NCBI RefSeq assembly: GCF_001039355.2
Contig: NW_019775524.1
Span: forward strand, 991,248 to 1,055,247
Source: Lingula anatina
Lineage: Eukaryota > Brachiopoda > Lingulata > Lingulida > Lingulidae
Direction of reading: 5' to 3'
DNA: 64,000 nucleotides
Shown in pieces: positions 12,765 through 24,126 of the stretch. The position numbers were made by a program, and so were the translations under genes. Position 1 is the first letter of the stretch, and the number at the start of each line of letters is the position of its first letter. Under the pieces are notes generated by a model. That model had not been told where the DNA came from, did not search any database, and saw nothing but the letters and a program-made list of their open reading frames with translations.

Positions 12765-14176
12765 CACTTATTAGACAAATACTTTTGCTTATCACACTGT
12801 TTTCGGGGACGAAATATACGTCGAAATAACATTTCTTCTATCTCTACTTTTTAGTACTTTTAATATTGACTTAATAACGGATAACCACGACGTTTTTTTT
12901 TTAATTGCCGATGGTCTGCAGGATTCCCCACCCCCAACGCAATGCTCGCACACGTAACATACCCAGTAAAACTACTACTATTACTACAGGGCTCGACATA
13001 CATGCACCCACTGACGTTGCTTGCCAGACACAAGTGCTTTCTGCTACCGGACAACTAGCTATAGAATTAAATTCATGCTTGCCCGCAAACGCAAGGGACT
13101 TGCTAATGTATCACTTGACCGAAGTAAACTCAGTGTTTTTTTTTTCAACGAGACGCAGAGGCATTGATTTTGGAGTGGGACAAGTAGATTTTCAGACCCA
13201 GGGCGAATGCCTGAATCTAGGTAAAGTCAGGCCATGCTATCCGTTTGATTACGCCTTTTGGATCAGGAACAGTTTTAATTTCAAAACCGCATCTAATTCA
13301 AAGCCATACTGATACACTATCATTGCAATGCTAGATATCCCTCGAGAGTATAATTGCATTAGAATAATAAGGGTAATATTGTTATCTGGAATATGTTCAT
13401 AAAAGTCTGATGCATATTGGTTTTGTGTTGCATTACTAGACAGGAGCCAACTTTTTCAACAACTACATTTTACAAACCTTTTCAACAGGCTAGCAAAAAC
13501 ACATCACAGCTCATCCCACTACAAAACACAATAAATCGTATGAATAATGATTTTCGCATGAACAATTGGTGAGGAGAAATATTCATTGGACAGTATTGAC
13601 TATAACACATTAAGAATGATTTTGAAATATACATTGCATCTCCTGCCGGATTGCAACTTTTGTATGCCTTTTTACGTATTAGATAGGTGACTGCATCGAA
13701 GGATGAATAATGTATACACGTTTACGGAAAGTTTAAGCTATTTATTTTAGTCAATCTAGACTTCGGTACATAATTTGCATTCAGCATTCTTCGATCGATC
13801 TATTAAGAATCACCATTTACGCCTCCCTATTCTCCTTATCCCACATGTCTTCAAGCAATTATTCCGAATTACGCTGGAATTGTTCTCAGACAAAATAAAG
13901 GCTCCCAGAAATTGAATCTTAATTATTGAAGTGATACATGTCGATTCACTGTATGCATGAAGTAATGCAAAAAGCCTTTGTCTGGAGAATGAAGCGTCAA
14001 AAGCTACGGGTTATTCCAGTCAGGCTGGGTAACCTGAAAAGCACTACATGTTTTTCGTTATTTTCTTTTTTTTTTTTTTCTTTCCTCTTCTGTGCATGCT
14101 TACGCGTGCGTACTTGCAGTCTTTTGTTCAGCATGACGCTCTGAAAATGTGTATGTCATACTCGTGTCTGTTTAAT

Positions 14177-14343
14177 CAGGGGCGGATTGAGGCAGTCTTC
14201 TGGGTCTTCCGGAAGACGGTCAAATTTCTAAGTTTACATTGATGAGTACCTAATTTTTTCTGTCGGAAGACGGTCAAAAAAGGGGGGTTGAACAACAATT
14301 ATAATGTGGAAGACAGTCAGAAAATATTTCTGGATCCGCCCCT
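14177..14343. mobile_element. MITE family F copy 1, CAGGGGCGGAT ends
   Basis: The left end CAGGGGCGGATTGAGG and right end GGATCCGCCCC are inverted. Interior GGAAGACGGTCAAA motifs recur in a copy at 21525-21698 (opposite orientation), and a fragment is at about 46300-46372. Ends of the CAGNGGCGGA kind are typical of hAT-type non-autonomous elements; that assignment is inference. Confidence 0.65.
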
Positions 14344-14724
14344 TTTAATGGTTCTAAAATGGACCAGTCCAGAAACTTATTTCATTCATTAGTACTGTGA
14401 TGACAAGGAGAATAACCCAAGATGACAAAATCTATTGTGATATGCTAAAATCGGCTAAAATTGCCTAGGCCGTAATGAAGGCCAATAATGACATCCAGAA
14501 AACGGTATACATGTATAAAGCAGCGGGAGATGTCAATCAGACCAATCTACTTCTCGCGTTCAATGCACCTGTTTTATTTTGAATACATCTACACTTTTAA
14601 ATAGAATATTAGATCACATGAAAAGACTGCTTCATTAGAATTCTACTATTGTATGAAACAATTTGTTAATAAAGCAGTTTCAGAAATCGTTGTGTTTGGG
14701 GGCATGTCCTCAACCACGGGCAAA

Positions 14725-14848
14725 ACTACCTCTACCAGAGCCGCAGATTATTATTATGTGCATTTTTGTCTAACGCAGAAAGGCCCTAACATTTAACTAG
14801 AGACATATCTGTGAATATCCAGTGAAAAATCAATCCTGGTGGAGGGTA
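14725..14848. mobile_element. MITE family D copy 1 (CTACCCTCTACC ends)
   Basis: The diverged ends are ACTACCTCTACCAG and CTGGTGGAGGGTA. The inner right arm GTGAATATCCAGTGAAAAAT is shared with copies at 19568-19701 and 22789-22902. Confidence 0.65.
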
Positions 14849-16454
14849 CGACAAAAGCTCTCTCCATGTACTTTTATCGAAACGCTGTAAAGAACGGACT
14901 ATTGTGTTAATCTGCCTGTATATTTGATCAAAATTGAGAGGAAACGTGTGGTATAAATAAACATCAGGTTACTTTAAGCCGGTTACCACCGACAAGGAAA
15001 AATTTTGCTTTTTTTTAACAATGTAACAGTCACGCCGAGCAATTAGCGTCACAATTGATTTTTTCTGCAACAGCCCAAATATAATACCTCTGGTTTTAGC
15101 TTAAAATGGTACCTTAACAAAATGGGCTGTACAAGGTGAAAAAATTATGGCAGCCGAGAAAGAGTCAAAGGATTTGCTTTGTTTTTCATTTTTGACTTTT
15201 AAGTATGCAATTAATAATGTAGCAATGATAAAAGGTAATTTTCCCAGTACAAATGATTTCCATCGTAGAGAACGCATATCCAGGAAGCTTTTAGTCCATT
15301 AATGTAAAATATCTTTCCAATATTTTTTAATTGAGATGTTTTGTGAAAATCACTCCAGGCTGAAGCATAAATTTTTGATGTGGGTTGATTATGTGCACAA
15401 ATTGATAAAAAGGCAAAAAAATCTGCTATACCGGGTTTAGATCAACACGGAAAAGAACGGTCTCTGTGACTAAGATACATTCTTAATATAAACGAGCCGT
15501 TGTTGGCAAAGGACCACTGCAATCAGTCCAACGAGGACGCGGAACGGGTCGCTATCTATGGAAGCTCAAATTGCGCACGCCAACTTGATTGCAGAAAGAA
15601 ATGATGACGAGTCAGATTCGGTCTAGCGTAGTCTAGTGTGAATACATCTGGGAATTGCTTGCTTTCACTTTTATCTGATGTGATGATATTTTTTTTCATT
15701 TTTAATGTTACTTATCAAAATCTCTTTCACTTCGTTTGTCAATACATGGGCTTAATGGCTTAATTATGGTTTTGGGTTTCATCAGTTTGTGGAATGCGAT
15801 TCGGTGTTTGCTCTGATATGCTGGGAAATTAACATAAACCAGCAGTTCTGTTGTTCGAACCGCGTCTAACTTGAAACCGGAAAATAATCAAAACCAATTT
15901 GCAATTTGCATCGATAACGCAGAGACTGAATTTCGCATCAGATATGACCTTCCCACCGCATCAGATATAACCCCACCCCAACCCCGTCCCTTGTGACTTT
16001 GGAGTTTGGAAAAGTTAAATTGATTCCAATTATAAAAGTTGCGTATTGGAAACGATGCGCAAAACCATATCCAGTTCCAATTGAATTAAATACCATTGGA
16101 CCGTGCTGTAAACCTGTGACGAAGTTCTTGTCTTTATCTTACGCAAGGTAAGAACTAAACAACTTTCATGTTCCCTCCTTTCTTAACTGTCACTTCCCAG
16201 CTACCTTATCTACTTTTTCTTCCTCTCCCTTCAACCTCTTGCATTGCTCTCTCCCGTTTACATTATATATTCTCCGCTTAAGTACAGTGAGGTCATATCA
16301 ATCAATTCAGTTAGTCTGTGAAACACTCCCCGCTTCTTATTCAACATAACAAAACGTAGTTTTTCCGCATTGCCACACAAGATCATGAAATTAATTATAA
16401 TAATAGTAGGAAAAAGAAAAATAGGTCAGACCACCATAAAGTTCTGACAGAGCA

Positions 16455-16498
16455 CCAATCAGAAATGTGGTTGACAGTAAGACAACCCGGGTATAAAA
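16455..16498 (+). promoter_or_regulatory. CCAAT box and TATA box, likely promoter of the GPCR gene
   Basis: CCAAT lies at 16455-16459 and TATAAAA at 16492-16498, in good spacing for a polymerase II core promoter. Transcription would start near 16520-16530. The next downstream plus-strand donor is at 16672 (AAG|GTAAGTGAG). Linking this to the GPCR is inference; it could serve a non-coding RNA. Confidence 0.5.
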
Positions 16499-16524
16499 CG
16501 CTGGCGCTGTAAAAAGGACATCAA

Positions 16525-16672
16525 TGCACAACCCCAGACACAAGGAGTAGGGGAAGCAAGCGGCTCACGAGGCGATGAAATGCTGTCGACGCAGCACTGT
16601 GCCTGCCAGTAGAGAGAGAATCAGTGCGAGTGTCCGCTTCTGAACAGCCCCTGTAATAGAAAGATACCGAAG
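16525..16672 (+). other. Putative non-coding first exon of the GPCR gene
   Basis: The start is placed about 30 bases after the TATA box. The end is set by a near-consensus donor, ACCGAAG|GTAAGTGAG. No conserved protein is encoded. The first good acceptor upstream of the receptor ORF is at 23791 (ACTTTGTTTTCAG|ACGC). The implied intron would be 16673-23791, about 7.1 kb, full of MITEs and microsatellites. Transcript evidence would settle it. Confidence 0.4.
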
Positions 16673-17381
16673 GTAAGTGAGCCAGCCTTATTAACAGCAC
16701 CAGGTAAAGTAACCCGAAATTGTGAGAGTGAGTGGCACCTCACAGGTGAAGCGCAAATGTTACGGTCATTCTTGGATTTCGCCGCATCTCGAGTGATATT
16801 AGTACTACATGCACATGAACCGGGGTATATATAGTCCGAGCATTATCTACAGCGTGCAATCTCTTCTTGTTACAGATCATAGCAGAACACGACTAGTTGT
16901 TAGAATAACTTGGAATAGGACCACAGATGAAGAAGAAATTGAAATTGAAAATTTAAAAACGTGCTCACATCGAGTGTTCCGAAAAAGTAAGTACAAACTG
17001 ACCCCGTGTGACAGGAATGGTAGTCCGCCAGTAACATTAGTTCTCTTCCCATTACTTTGTACAGGTGACATTTGTCCCATATACCAACCCCAATACTCCA
17101 ACTTACCCTAACCTGTATTAATCATATGGGAACCCGTACTACCATACCTGTCACACCTAGGCCTACCTTTACAACTTTCAAAAGCACTTACATTCTATAA
17201 AATTTAGCTGTGCCAAATGTTTCCAGGTATGCTTATAAACTTTATTTTTAGGATTTGTAGAGTTTAGGTCATGACCAGGACACGTACCAGTGTACATCGT
17301 GTAATAAACCATAAGGGACACATCTATATGCAGTGTACTTCCTTGACCTTGTCATTTTTTTTTTTTTTTTTTGTGCCGTAA

Positions 17382-17575
17382 GAGCGCATTCAGAACAACA
17401 GAATAACAGATCCGCGGATCAAAAATGGCCGACCCACTATAGAATGCTTGTTGCGTAATCCCCCGGGAACCCTATCTAGTGGCCAATCGGGTAATCGGGA
17501 ATTAAGCGACAAGCTTTTAAAATTGTCGCCATATTTGATCCGCGGATCTGTTAGTCCACTGTTCTGAATGCGCTC
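17382..17575. mobile_element. MITE family C copy 1, GAGCGCATTCAGAAC ends, TAA target duplication
   Basis: The left arm starts GAGCGCATTCAGAAC and the right arm ends GTTCTGAATGCGCTC. Both continue inward as a long inverted repeat including GATCCGCGGATC. TAA flanks both sides (379-381 and 576-578 of the 17 kb block). This suits a PIF/Harbinger-like 3-bp target, though I cannot prove the superfamily. Related copies are at 27406-27592 and 57779-57974. Confidence 0.75.
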
Positions 17576-18249
17576 TAAGCCAGCAATACTGGCGTCGAAA
17601 ATCTGATCAAACGATATCCTAGCACCCTCACAGTAAATGCTCCGTACTTGTAACCTGTTCATAATTGGGGACCATTTTTTTTACTTGGTTAAGGCGTGTC
17701 ACTCAGTTAAAAAAAAAAAACATGACCAATGTATCAAAAGACATTAAAGAAAAATGTATTAATTAACGATTCACGAGAAATCACTCAAAGACTACACCCC
17801 TCAGTCCAATACGATTTACACTTAAGCAAAGGCATTCCATATACAGTCAGATTAACAAGTCTAAAAAAGGTTTATGGATTCCTTTTATTTGGCGGTCTAC
17901 ATGTAAAATTAGTGTGGTTGGACGGAAGTACGTATATGTCTGTTACGTTTTAATAATTACTCCTTTCATTCATTTCTCCGGAACATCCAGCAATTGAACC
18001 GCTAATGTATAATTTTTCATAATCAATATAACATTATATCCAACGGTGTGTTGTTGCGCAAATTGAATAAAAAAACAATCTACGTGGTCCAAGTGATTAT
18101 AGATCACAGTTAATTGAATTAGTAACCACCGTGATATGGCGGAAGTATTCTCGTTTAAAACAATAACCAATACTGATCGCACAGGCGAAGTGATTGCTGA
18201 TGTCTAACATAGTATGCGGATTTGCCAGGACAAGAGAAGTCGACCTGAA

Positions 18250-18502
18250 AGCCCATTCCCAATGAAAAAATCGTTCTACGCAGATCTGTCCAACTTCTCG
18301 AGATATCTCGCCGGATACAATCGCATTGACCGATCAACACGCCTCCCCCTGGCGTTGAGTAGAACACAGAAAACTTGGTGATACGGCGAGCATGTTTGAA
18401 ACAAGAGGATGCGTGTTAATCTGTTAGCCTGATTGCAATCAGCGAGAGTCCCCGCGGTACTGGAACGGTCTAGTCCGATAGTTTCATTGCGAATGAGCCC
18501 TA
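18250..18502. mobile_element. MITE family B copy 2
   Basis: The left end GCCCATTCCCAATGAAA and right end TTTCATTGCGAATGAGCCC are inverted copies. Inner parts (ACGCCTCCCCCTGGCGTTGAG; GTTAATCTGTTAGCCTGATT) match the other B copies. Confidence 0.7.
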
Positions 18503-19092
18503 TCTCTTTTGTAGTTACCGTACTAGAGGACACTTGTATGGCAACTTTTAAAGCGACATTTAACTGTCGGTGGGGTCACTGACATCAAGTTTGCAGTGAC
18601 ATGCTAGTCTTTCAAATGCACATATCCAGAGAGATAAAAGATAAATGATGAACACACCGGATGACTGTATAAAGTTTTGTCACGTCTGTCATCTGATGCA
18701 TAACAAAATCGTTAAAAATGCTTTTAGTTTTCGCAAGGTTGCAGATTGCTTGGTTTGCTATATCATTAATAGCCAATAAGTCAAACAGTGCATCCTGAGT
18801 TACATGTAAATGTTATTTTTTCACTGACAGCTCGCTCTTCTCCCAAATCAATTTATAATCTGAAACTTTTGTACAAAGGGACTCACTGGCACGTGTCGTG
18901 GTTGTGGTATTATACGCATATTACCAATGCTTAGGGTGGCTGCGTCTTGTATAGAACTTGAGTAAGTTGAGGCTTTTTCTTTAAATTTCAATAAGACAGA
19001 AATAGACAAAAAATAGAACTATGGCACACACACACACAGAGTCTTAATGCTCTAGTTGGTAAACTAGGTAGCTCCTACCTACACATATACTG

Positions 19093-19188
19093 CAGGAGTG
19101 GATCCAGGATTATTTGAAGGGGGGGGGGGGCGATTTATCATTATTATTATGCCAGGTTTCGGATAAGAAGCCGACCCTCGGCCCCTTG

Positions 19189-19239
<51 letters not shown>

Positions 19240-19383
19240 TTTTTTTTGGAGGGGGGGGGGCAAATAGTGCCATTTTGTACGTTTTAGAACTATGAATCAG
19301 ATAGTCAAAATTTTGATTTCAAGAGAAGAAAATTAGTGTGTGTGTGTGCTCGTTTTTTCAGAAACCTGTAACTCCGCCACTGT
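19093..19383. mobile_element. Possible MITE with CAGNGGCGGA-like ends around simple repeats
   Basis: The left end GCAGGAGTGGATCCAGGATT and right end AACTCCGCCACTG are roughly inverted. Between them are a G run, a (TA)n run at about 19191-19220 and a T run to 19247. The ends are diverged, so this is tentative. Confidence 0.4.
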
Positions 19384-19567
19384 ATGACGTGGTGTTATGG
19401 CGGGAAAGCCACTGAATTAATTTAAATTTGGTCGATTTTATTGATAAAACTTCCCGGAACGTTCCTAGTTAGATGATTTCAGATGCTTTTACTTTCGTTT
19501 TGTTTTACACCGAGATTACTGAGATTACGCTGATTTTGACTCCACCTGTGACGCTATAGAATCAAAC

Positions 19568-19701
19568 CTACCCTCTACCACGGCAGCAGATATTATAGGC
19601 ACATTTTCCACCAGCCACAGTTAGAAGATTGACCATATTTAGCCCGACATTATCTGTGAATATCTAGTGAAAAATCAACCTGTGGCCCTGGTAGAGGGTA
19701 G
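19568..19701. mobile_element. MITE family D copy 2
   Basis: The left end CTACCCTCTACCACGG and right end CCCTGGTAGAGGGTAG are inverted. The inner right arm GTGAATATCTAGTGAAAAAT matches copies 1 and 4. Confidence 0.7.
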
Positions 19702-20254
19702 GACAAACCATTAACAACGGCTCTAATGTGGGCCTATGATCGTACTAACACCGCACATCAGCTGACTGAAGGAAAAGTTTGAGATGGACCAAGAGAATGG
19801 AAAAGGGGAACACTTTATAAATCCCCCCCCCCTCCAATTTGTTTTCACAATTTATCCCCTGGCCCCAACTGATATGTAATGAAGATGTTTATTTGTAATT
19901 AAATGAAGTTGGATTGTACCATAATAAAACTATTGACATCTATACAATTCACTAATCCATTAAGTAAAATTAAAGCTGTTAAACGGTTATTTATTTGTGA
20001 AAGTGTTTAGATTTAAAATAGTGCTCTTTAATTGGTACAATGAAGATATTTATAATGCATTTAAAATCATATTTTAAATCACACTAGAGGGAAAGCACAT
20101 TAAACCTTAAAAGCATTTATTACCCACAGTGTAGCTGTGAATATGTAACAGTTCTTAGTTTGAGGACAGTATATTTTGCGTCTGATTTCCTTAATCAATT
20201 ATCATGGGAAGTATGTGAACAGCGTCTATATATGCGCAATGTGCCTACAACGGG

Positions 20255-20390
20255 GTACCCTTTACCAGGGCCACGGATTAATTTTTTAAACTAGATATTC
20301 ACAAATATCCTTGGCTAACCCATGACATTTGCTACTGTGTCCAACCAGCATTTTTTTGGAAATAATTTTAAATGGCCTCTGGTATAGAGT
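20255..20390. mobile_element. MITE family D copy 3, diverged
   Basis: The left end GTACCCTTTACCAGGGCCAC and right end GGCCTCTGGTATAGAGT are inverted. The interior is a diverged version of the other D copies in the reverse direction. Confidence 0.5.
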
Positions 20391-21439
20391 GATGTCCGAA
20401 CATACCTGAGACCAAACATAAGATAGCAGTACGGTAGCTCCTTGCCATTACAGAGCGAGGCTGTTATAGTGAGAAATGACGACAGCAGTTTGGAGCTTCC
20501 GAACGTTTATTCACCGACTCTCGCTTCATACAACTTCACAAATATTTATATTCAATTTCTCCGTACTGATCACGCATTTACTTGTTTTCTTTTCCATTGT
20601 CTTTACGTGATTACAAAATATTTTCCATTCGCATGTTGCAAGTCACTATGCAACATTTCCTTATTAGGTAATACCTAAGAAACTTGTTTTCAATTAAAGA
20701 TATCTAAAATATTATTTGGATTACTCATGCTTGGACTTTATCCAAAACTCAGCTATCATGTGATAAATAGATGATCAAAATTATTATATGTTATGAAATT
20801 AACCAATCACATTAACTGTTACTGACTTTGACCTTTTCCATCTTTTTCTGACACTAAAAACATGTTCTACACTTGTTGACTCTTGGAGAAACTTAACTTA
20901 CACTCAATAACTATCTGTCCTTTTACTCTTTTGATTCCGCTTTAATTGTTATCTGTAATTAGTAAAAGTGTAAGTAATTTGCTTTACAACAGGCATAAAA
21001 GGAATAATAACTCTTCACGTGGTATTCGAAATTCCACAATACATCAACTTACTTTGAATGTGGAAATAGATTCATTAACCTTTGGAAAGTATAGGTAAAT
21101 TGCCATTTACGTCCAGGAAATCCACTTTATCGCATGTTTTCCCCCAAAATGAACAGTTGCCATTCCTTGGAGTATCTATTTCTCTCTCCCTGTATCGCTC
21201 CCTGGAGTGTACATATGTTATTATTGGTATACTGTCTGTCCAGCTGAGCGCCACACAGTCTCTTAGCATCTTTATTAGACCCCTCACCGTGAATTCACTG
21301 GGTGGTCAGCCATCACCGCTCCACCACCACAGAGAGCAGACGGTTTGATTGTCTCCAGTCGCTCTTTAGTACCGTGTACAAGGTACATCGGCGACCAGCT
21401 TTATGATTGATTGATCGGTTAGGTAAGCTAATGGTAGTA

Positions 21440-21441
<2 letters not shown>

Positions 21442-21506
<65 letters not shown>
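21442..21506. repeat. (TA)n microsatellite
   Basis: About 32 uninterrupted TA dinucleotides, just left of a family F MITE. Confidence 0.95.
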
Positions 21507-21508
<2 letters not shown>

Positions 21509-21524
21509 GGGTAGGATAACATGA

Positions 21525-21698
21525 CAGGAGCGGATTCAGAGATATTTTCTGACAGTCTTCCAAATGATCTTTGTTGCTCCGTTCTTCATTTTTGACCGTC
21601 TTCCGACAGAAAAAATTACATAGGCCTACCCGTCAATGTAAACTTGAAAATCTGACCGTCTTCTGGAAGACCCAGAAGACGCCCTGAAACCGCCCCTG
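21525..21698. mobile_element. MITE family F copy 2
   Basis: The left end CAGGAGCGGATTCAGAG and right end CCGCCCCTG are inverted. The interior TTTTTGACCGTCTTCCGACAG is the reverse complement of the inner part of copy 1 at 14177-14343. Confidence 0.65.
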
Positions 21699-21705
21699 AC
21701 ATGGG

Positions 21706-21776
21706 GAGTAGGGTAGGGTAGGGTAGGGTAGGGTAGGGTGGGGTTTATTTAGCTTAGGGTAGGGCAGGATAGGGTA
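21706..21776. repeat. GGGTA pentamer tandem repeat
   Basis: About seven clean GGGTA units from 21706 to 21740, followed by degenerate units to about 21776. It starts 8 bp after the end of a family F MITE. The unit resembles but is not the TTAGGG telomere hexamer, and the run could form a G-quadruplex. Confidence 0.85.
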
Positions 21777-22199
21777 TCGTATAATGGAATAACTTGGCTT
21801 TCGCAGCTGACTCTGGTTTACAATTATATTGGGTATCGAGTAGAGAATCACATGAAATTATATTCTGGACAGTATTCGTGTTTAGGGACAAGTTGAGTAA
21901 ACAACATCTGATAAAAGAGACATAGAATTCAAAATAAGCAGAGCCTTAAGTCGCGGACGCCTACGCGGACGCCTACGTCTATGAATATTTGCCCCACCCG
22001 GGTTACATGTATTATGCCGTCCAGTTTATTTTTTAGTGAAAAATATTTTCGAACACTCCTAGCATAAGTTTACTATTACTCGATTGTTGTCGAACAGTTT
22101 CATTAGCTATGTTATTGTAATAGACTTGTGAAGATTATTTTGTCTATAGCTATTTATATTAGTTTGATCTTACCATCCAATATTTCATCTGCTTGCATT

Positions 22200-22293
22200 C
22201 AGATTTCATCAGGGAATGAGGTAGCTCCCAAATCGAAGCAGATTTGAGGCATGTTTGCGTACCTGTCACAACCTCATTCCCTGATGAAATCTG
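22200..22293. mobile_element. Perfect 23-bp inverted repeat, hairpin-forming
   Basis: 22200-22222 and 22271-22293 are exact reverse complements (outer part CAGATTTCATCAGGG) around a 48-bp loop. It may be a very short MITE remnant; no coding content. Confidence 0.6.
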
Positions 22294-22788
22294 ACTGTGT
22301 TCAGTCCTTGTAAGAATCTTGATGGGATGCTGTTTGTTCGTGAAATTTTCTTTTGTCTTTCGTGTGGTTTTTAAATTAAAATTAAAATTGCTTGTTCTCC
22401 TGTTTTCTCCAGCTTCGTGCAACGGTTAGTGCGCGCTGCTTCTTCACATATCCTTTGGTGGCTATAAAAAAGCCGTCTAAACTATAATGCTAATTCTTTT
22501 CTTAACCCAAAATCGACTCAAGAGAGCGGTTTCTATTTCAACGGATTCAGAAATGTACTGGTACATGTTTGTGTGTATTTTACTGGTAACTAAAATGTTA
22601 TGTTGCATGAAAAGAAATGGAAGAAAAAATTCATGATACCGGAGACGACAAACGTTGAGTTGTGTACCTCTCAGCTGCTGATTAAGGGTTTTTTATCTCC
22701 AAAAAGGAGATATCTACCTCACTTTTGTGATCTTTCGTCAGCAAATGGAGAATCATTGGTTTAATTAACTCAGAACCGTGGTACTAAG

Positions 22789-22902
22789 CTACCCTCTACC
22801 AGGGTGACAGGTATTATGCACTGTAGGGAAATCTTGGAAAAGCCAGAGACAAATCTGTAAATATCTTGTGAAAAATCAATCTGTCGCTCTGGTAGAGGGT
22901 AG
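22789..22902. mobile_element. MITE family D copy 4
   Basis: The ends CTACCCTCTACCAGGG and CTCTGGTAGAGGGTAG are inverted, with the shared inner arm CTTGTGAAAAATCAATCTGT. It is the best-preserved copy in the window. Confidence 0.75.
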
Positions 22903-23189
22903 TATTAGACCGGCTTTACCATATAGACAGGAACTACTGGTATGCCAAAGTTTTATGAGGAATGTGTTAATTTCCACTGGAATGCAAACATTGGAGAGAT
23001 AACTTGTTTGTATTCTATAAACCCAACGTTCATACATGTATATACATGTATATTGAGTCCTTGTTGTTTTGCGTGGAAGCACCATAGTACATGGTTCTGG
23101 TACAAAGTACAAGTTAGGGCTTGTTGTTTGAGTTGGATGCTTAGGTGGAACTATGGCAACCTACTGGTATGTTAACCGTCGTCATGGCT

Positions 23190-23365
23190 CCGATATCACA
23201 CGACAAGCTGGGAATCAGGGCCCCGTAGCTCGAAAGCATCGAGCATTGCGACCGAGGGCAAGCGTCTCGATTCCATAACTCGCCCATACTCGCCCCGTAT
23301 GATACAATGTAGCCTCTTTGTGATATCGCTATTCGCAATACTCGATGCTTTCGAGTTACGTGGCC
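23190..23365. mobile_element. Inverted-repeat element with GCTCGAAAGCATCGAG arms
   Basis: The left arm, 23219-23250, and right arm, about 23332-23365, are inverted copies around ACTCGAAAGCATCGAG. A further CGATATCACA / TGTGATATCG pair lies at about 23191 and 23319. No coding sequence. Confidence 0.5.
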
Positions 23366-23791
23366 ATGGCCTGTGTCTACCGTCTACCTAGAGCCATTGA
23401 TTAAATAATGTGCACTTTTCTTCATCGCCAGATTTGAGTCATGAATTGGCCAGGAACTATCTTTAAATATATAGTGTAAATTTATATAATCCGTGGCCCT
23501 AGAAGAGGATACATGTACATATACATGTAGCCTGTGTCTAGTTTTCTTTAAGGCAAGATGCTTTTCTTGTCGCAAGGGAAACGAAAATTGATACGATGCC
23601 AACGTGAGAGCATGCACTGTGTTAGATTGGATAGAGTTTCATCAGTTTTTTCCTTTTTGTTAACATGCTTGAAAAAAGGGCTGAAAATCTACAGTGTCGC
23701 ACATAGTGTCCACGCAATCTGTACTTGAAATCGGCATTAGGCCTTCACATTTATATGTCAATTGTTTACAATAATTTTACTTTGTTTTCAG

Positions 23792-24126
23792 ACGCTAACA
23801 TTCAGCTAAACGATCAGGAAACAAGACGTCCAATGGATAAACCCGAGTAACACAGTGTTATGAGACCGGCCTATATGAAACTGTAGAACTTGGAGAAAAC
23901 AAAGAAAAAAAAGGGAAAAAAAACAAACAACGGAAAGATCTTTGTTCTGCAAAAATGAAAATAATATAATATAGCAAGTTATTTCAAGGCAAATGTAGTT
24001 CCGGTTCCTGTCGTACGTTTTTATATTGTACATGTAACTGCAGGCCCAAGGAATCAAGACGGGAAAAAACCCAAACGTTGCTTAAAGAAAAGAAAATCAA
24101 CGGCCAAGCACAAACCAAGTCTTACA
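23792..24126 (+). promoter_or_regulatory. Probable 5' leader of the GPCR with five short upstream ORFs
   Basis: An acceptor (TTGTTTTCAG) ends at 23791. Before the receptor start there are upstream ATGs at 23833 (5 codons), 23860 (8 codons), 23955 (4 codons), 23993 (ATG directly followed by TAG) and 24032 (ATG directly followed by TAA). If the leader is transcribed as drawn, these would be expected to hold translation of the receptor low; that effect is inference. Confidence 0.45.

Larger units (their letters stand above)
12765..16440. other. Intergenic stretch without a supported gene
   Basis: The 135-codon frame at 12905-13312 has no recognisable domain. Two MITEs (14177-14343 and 14725-14848) are listed separately. 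The rest is AT-rich DNA with T runs and no coding features I can support. Confidence 0.5.

Noticed and set aside
12905-13312. 135-codon open frame
   Set aside because: No recognisable domain or splice context; codon content looks random and it spans a T run.
16809-17111. 100-codon frame just after the putative promoter exon, considered as its coding exon
   Set aside because: No recognisable domain, and no acceptor matching the 16672 donor gives a convincing protein.
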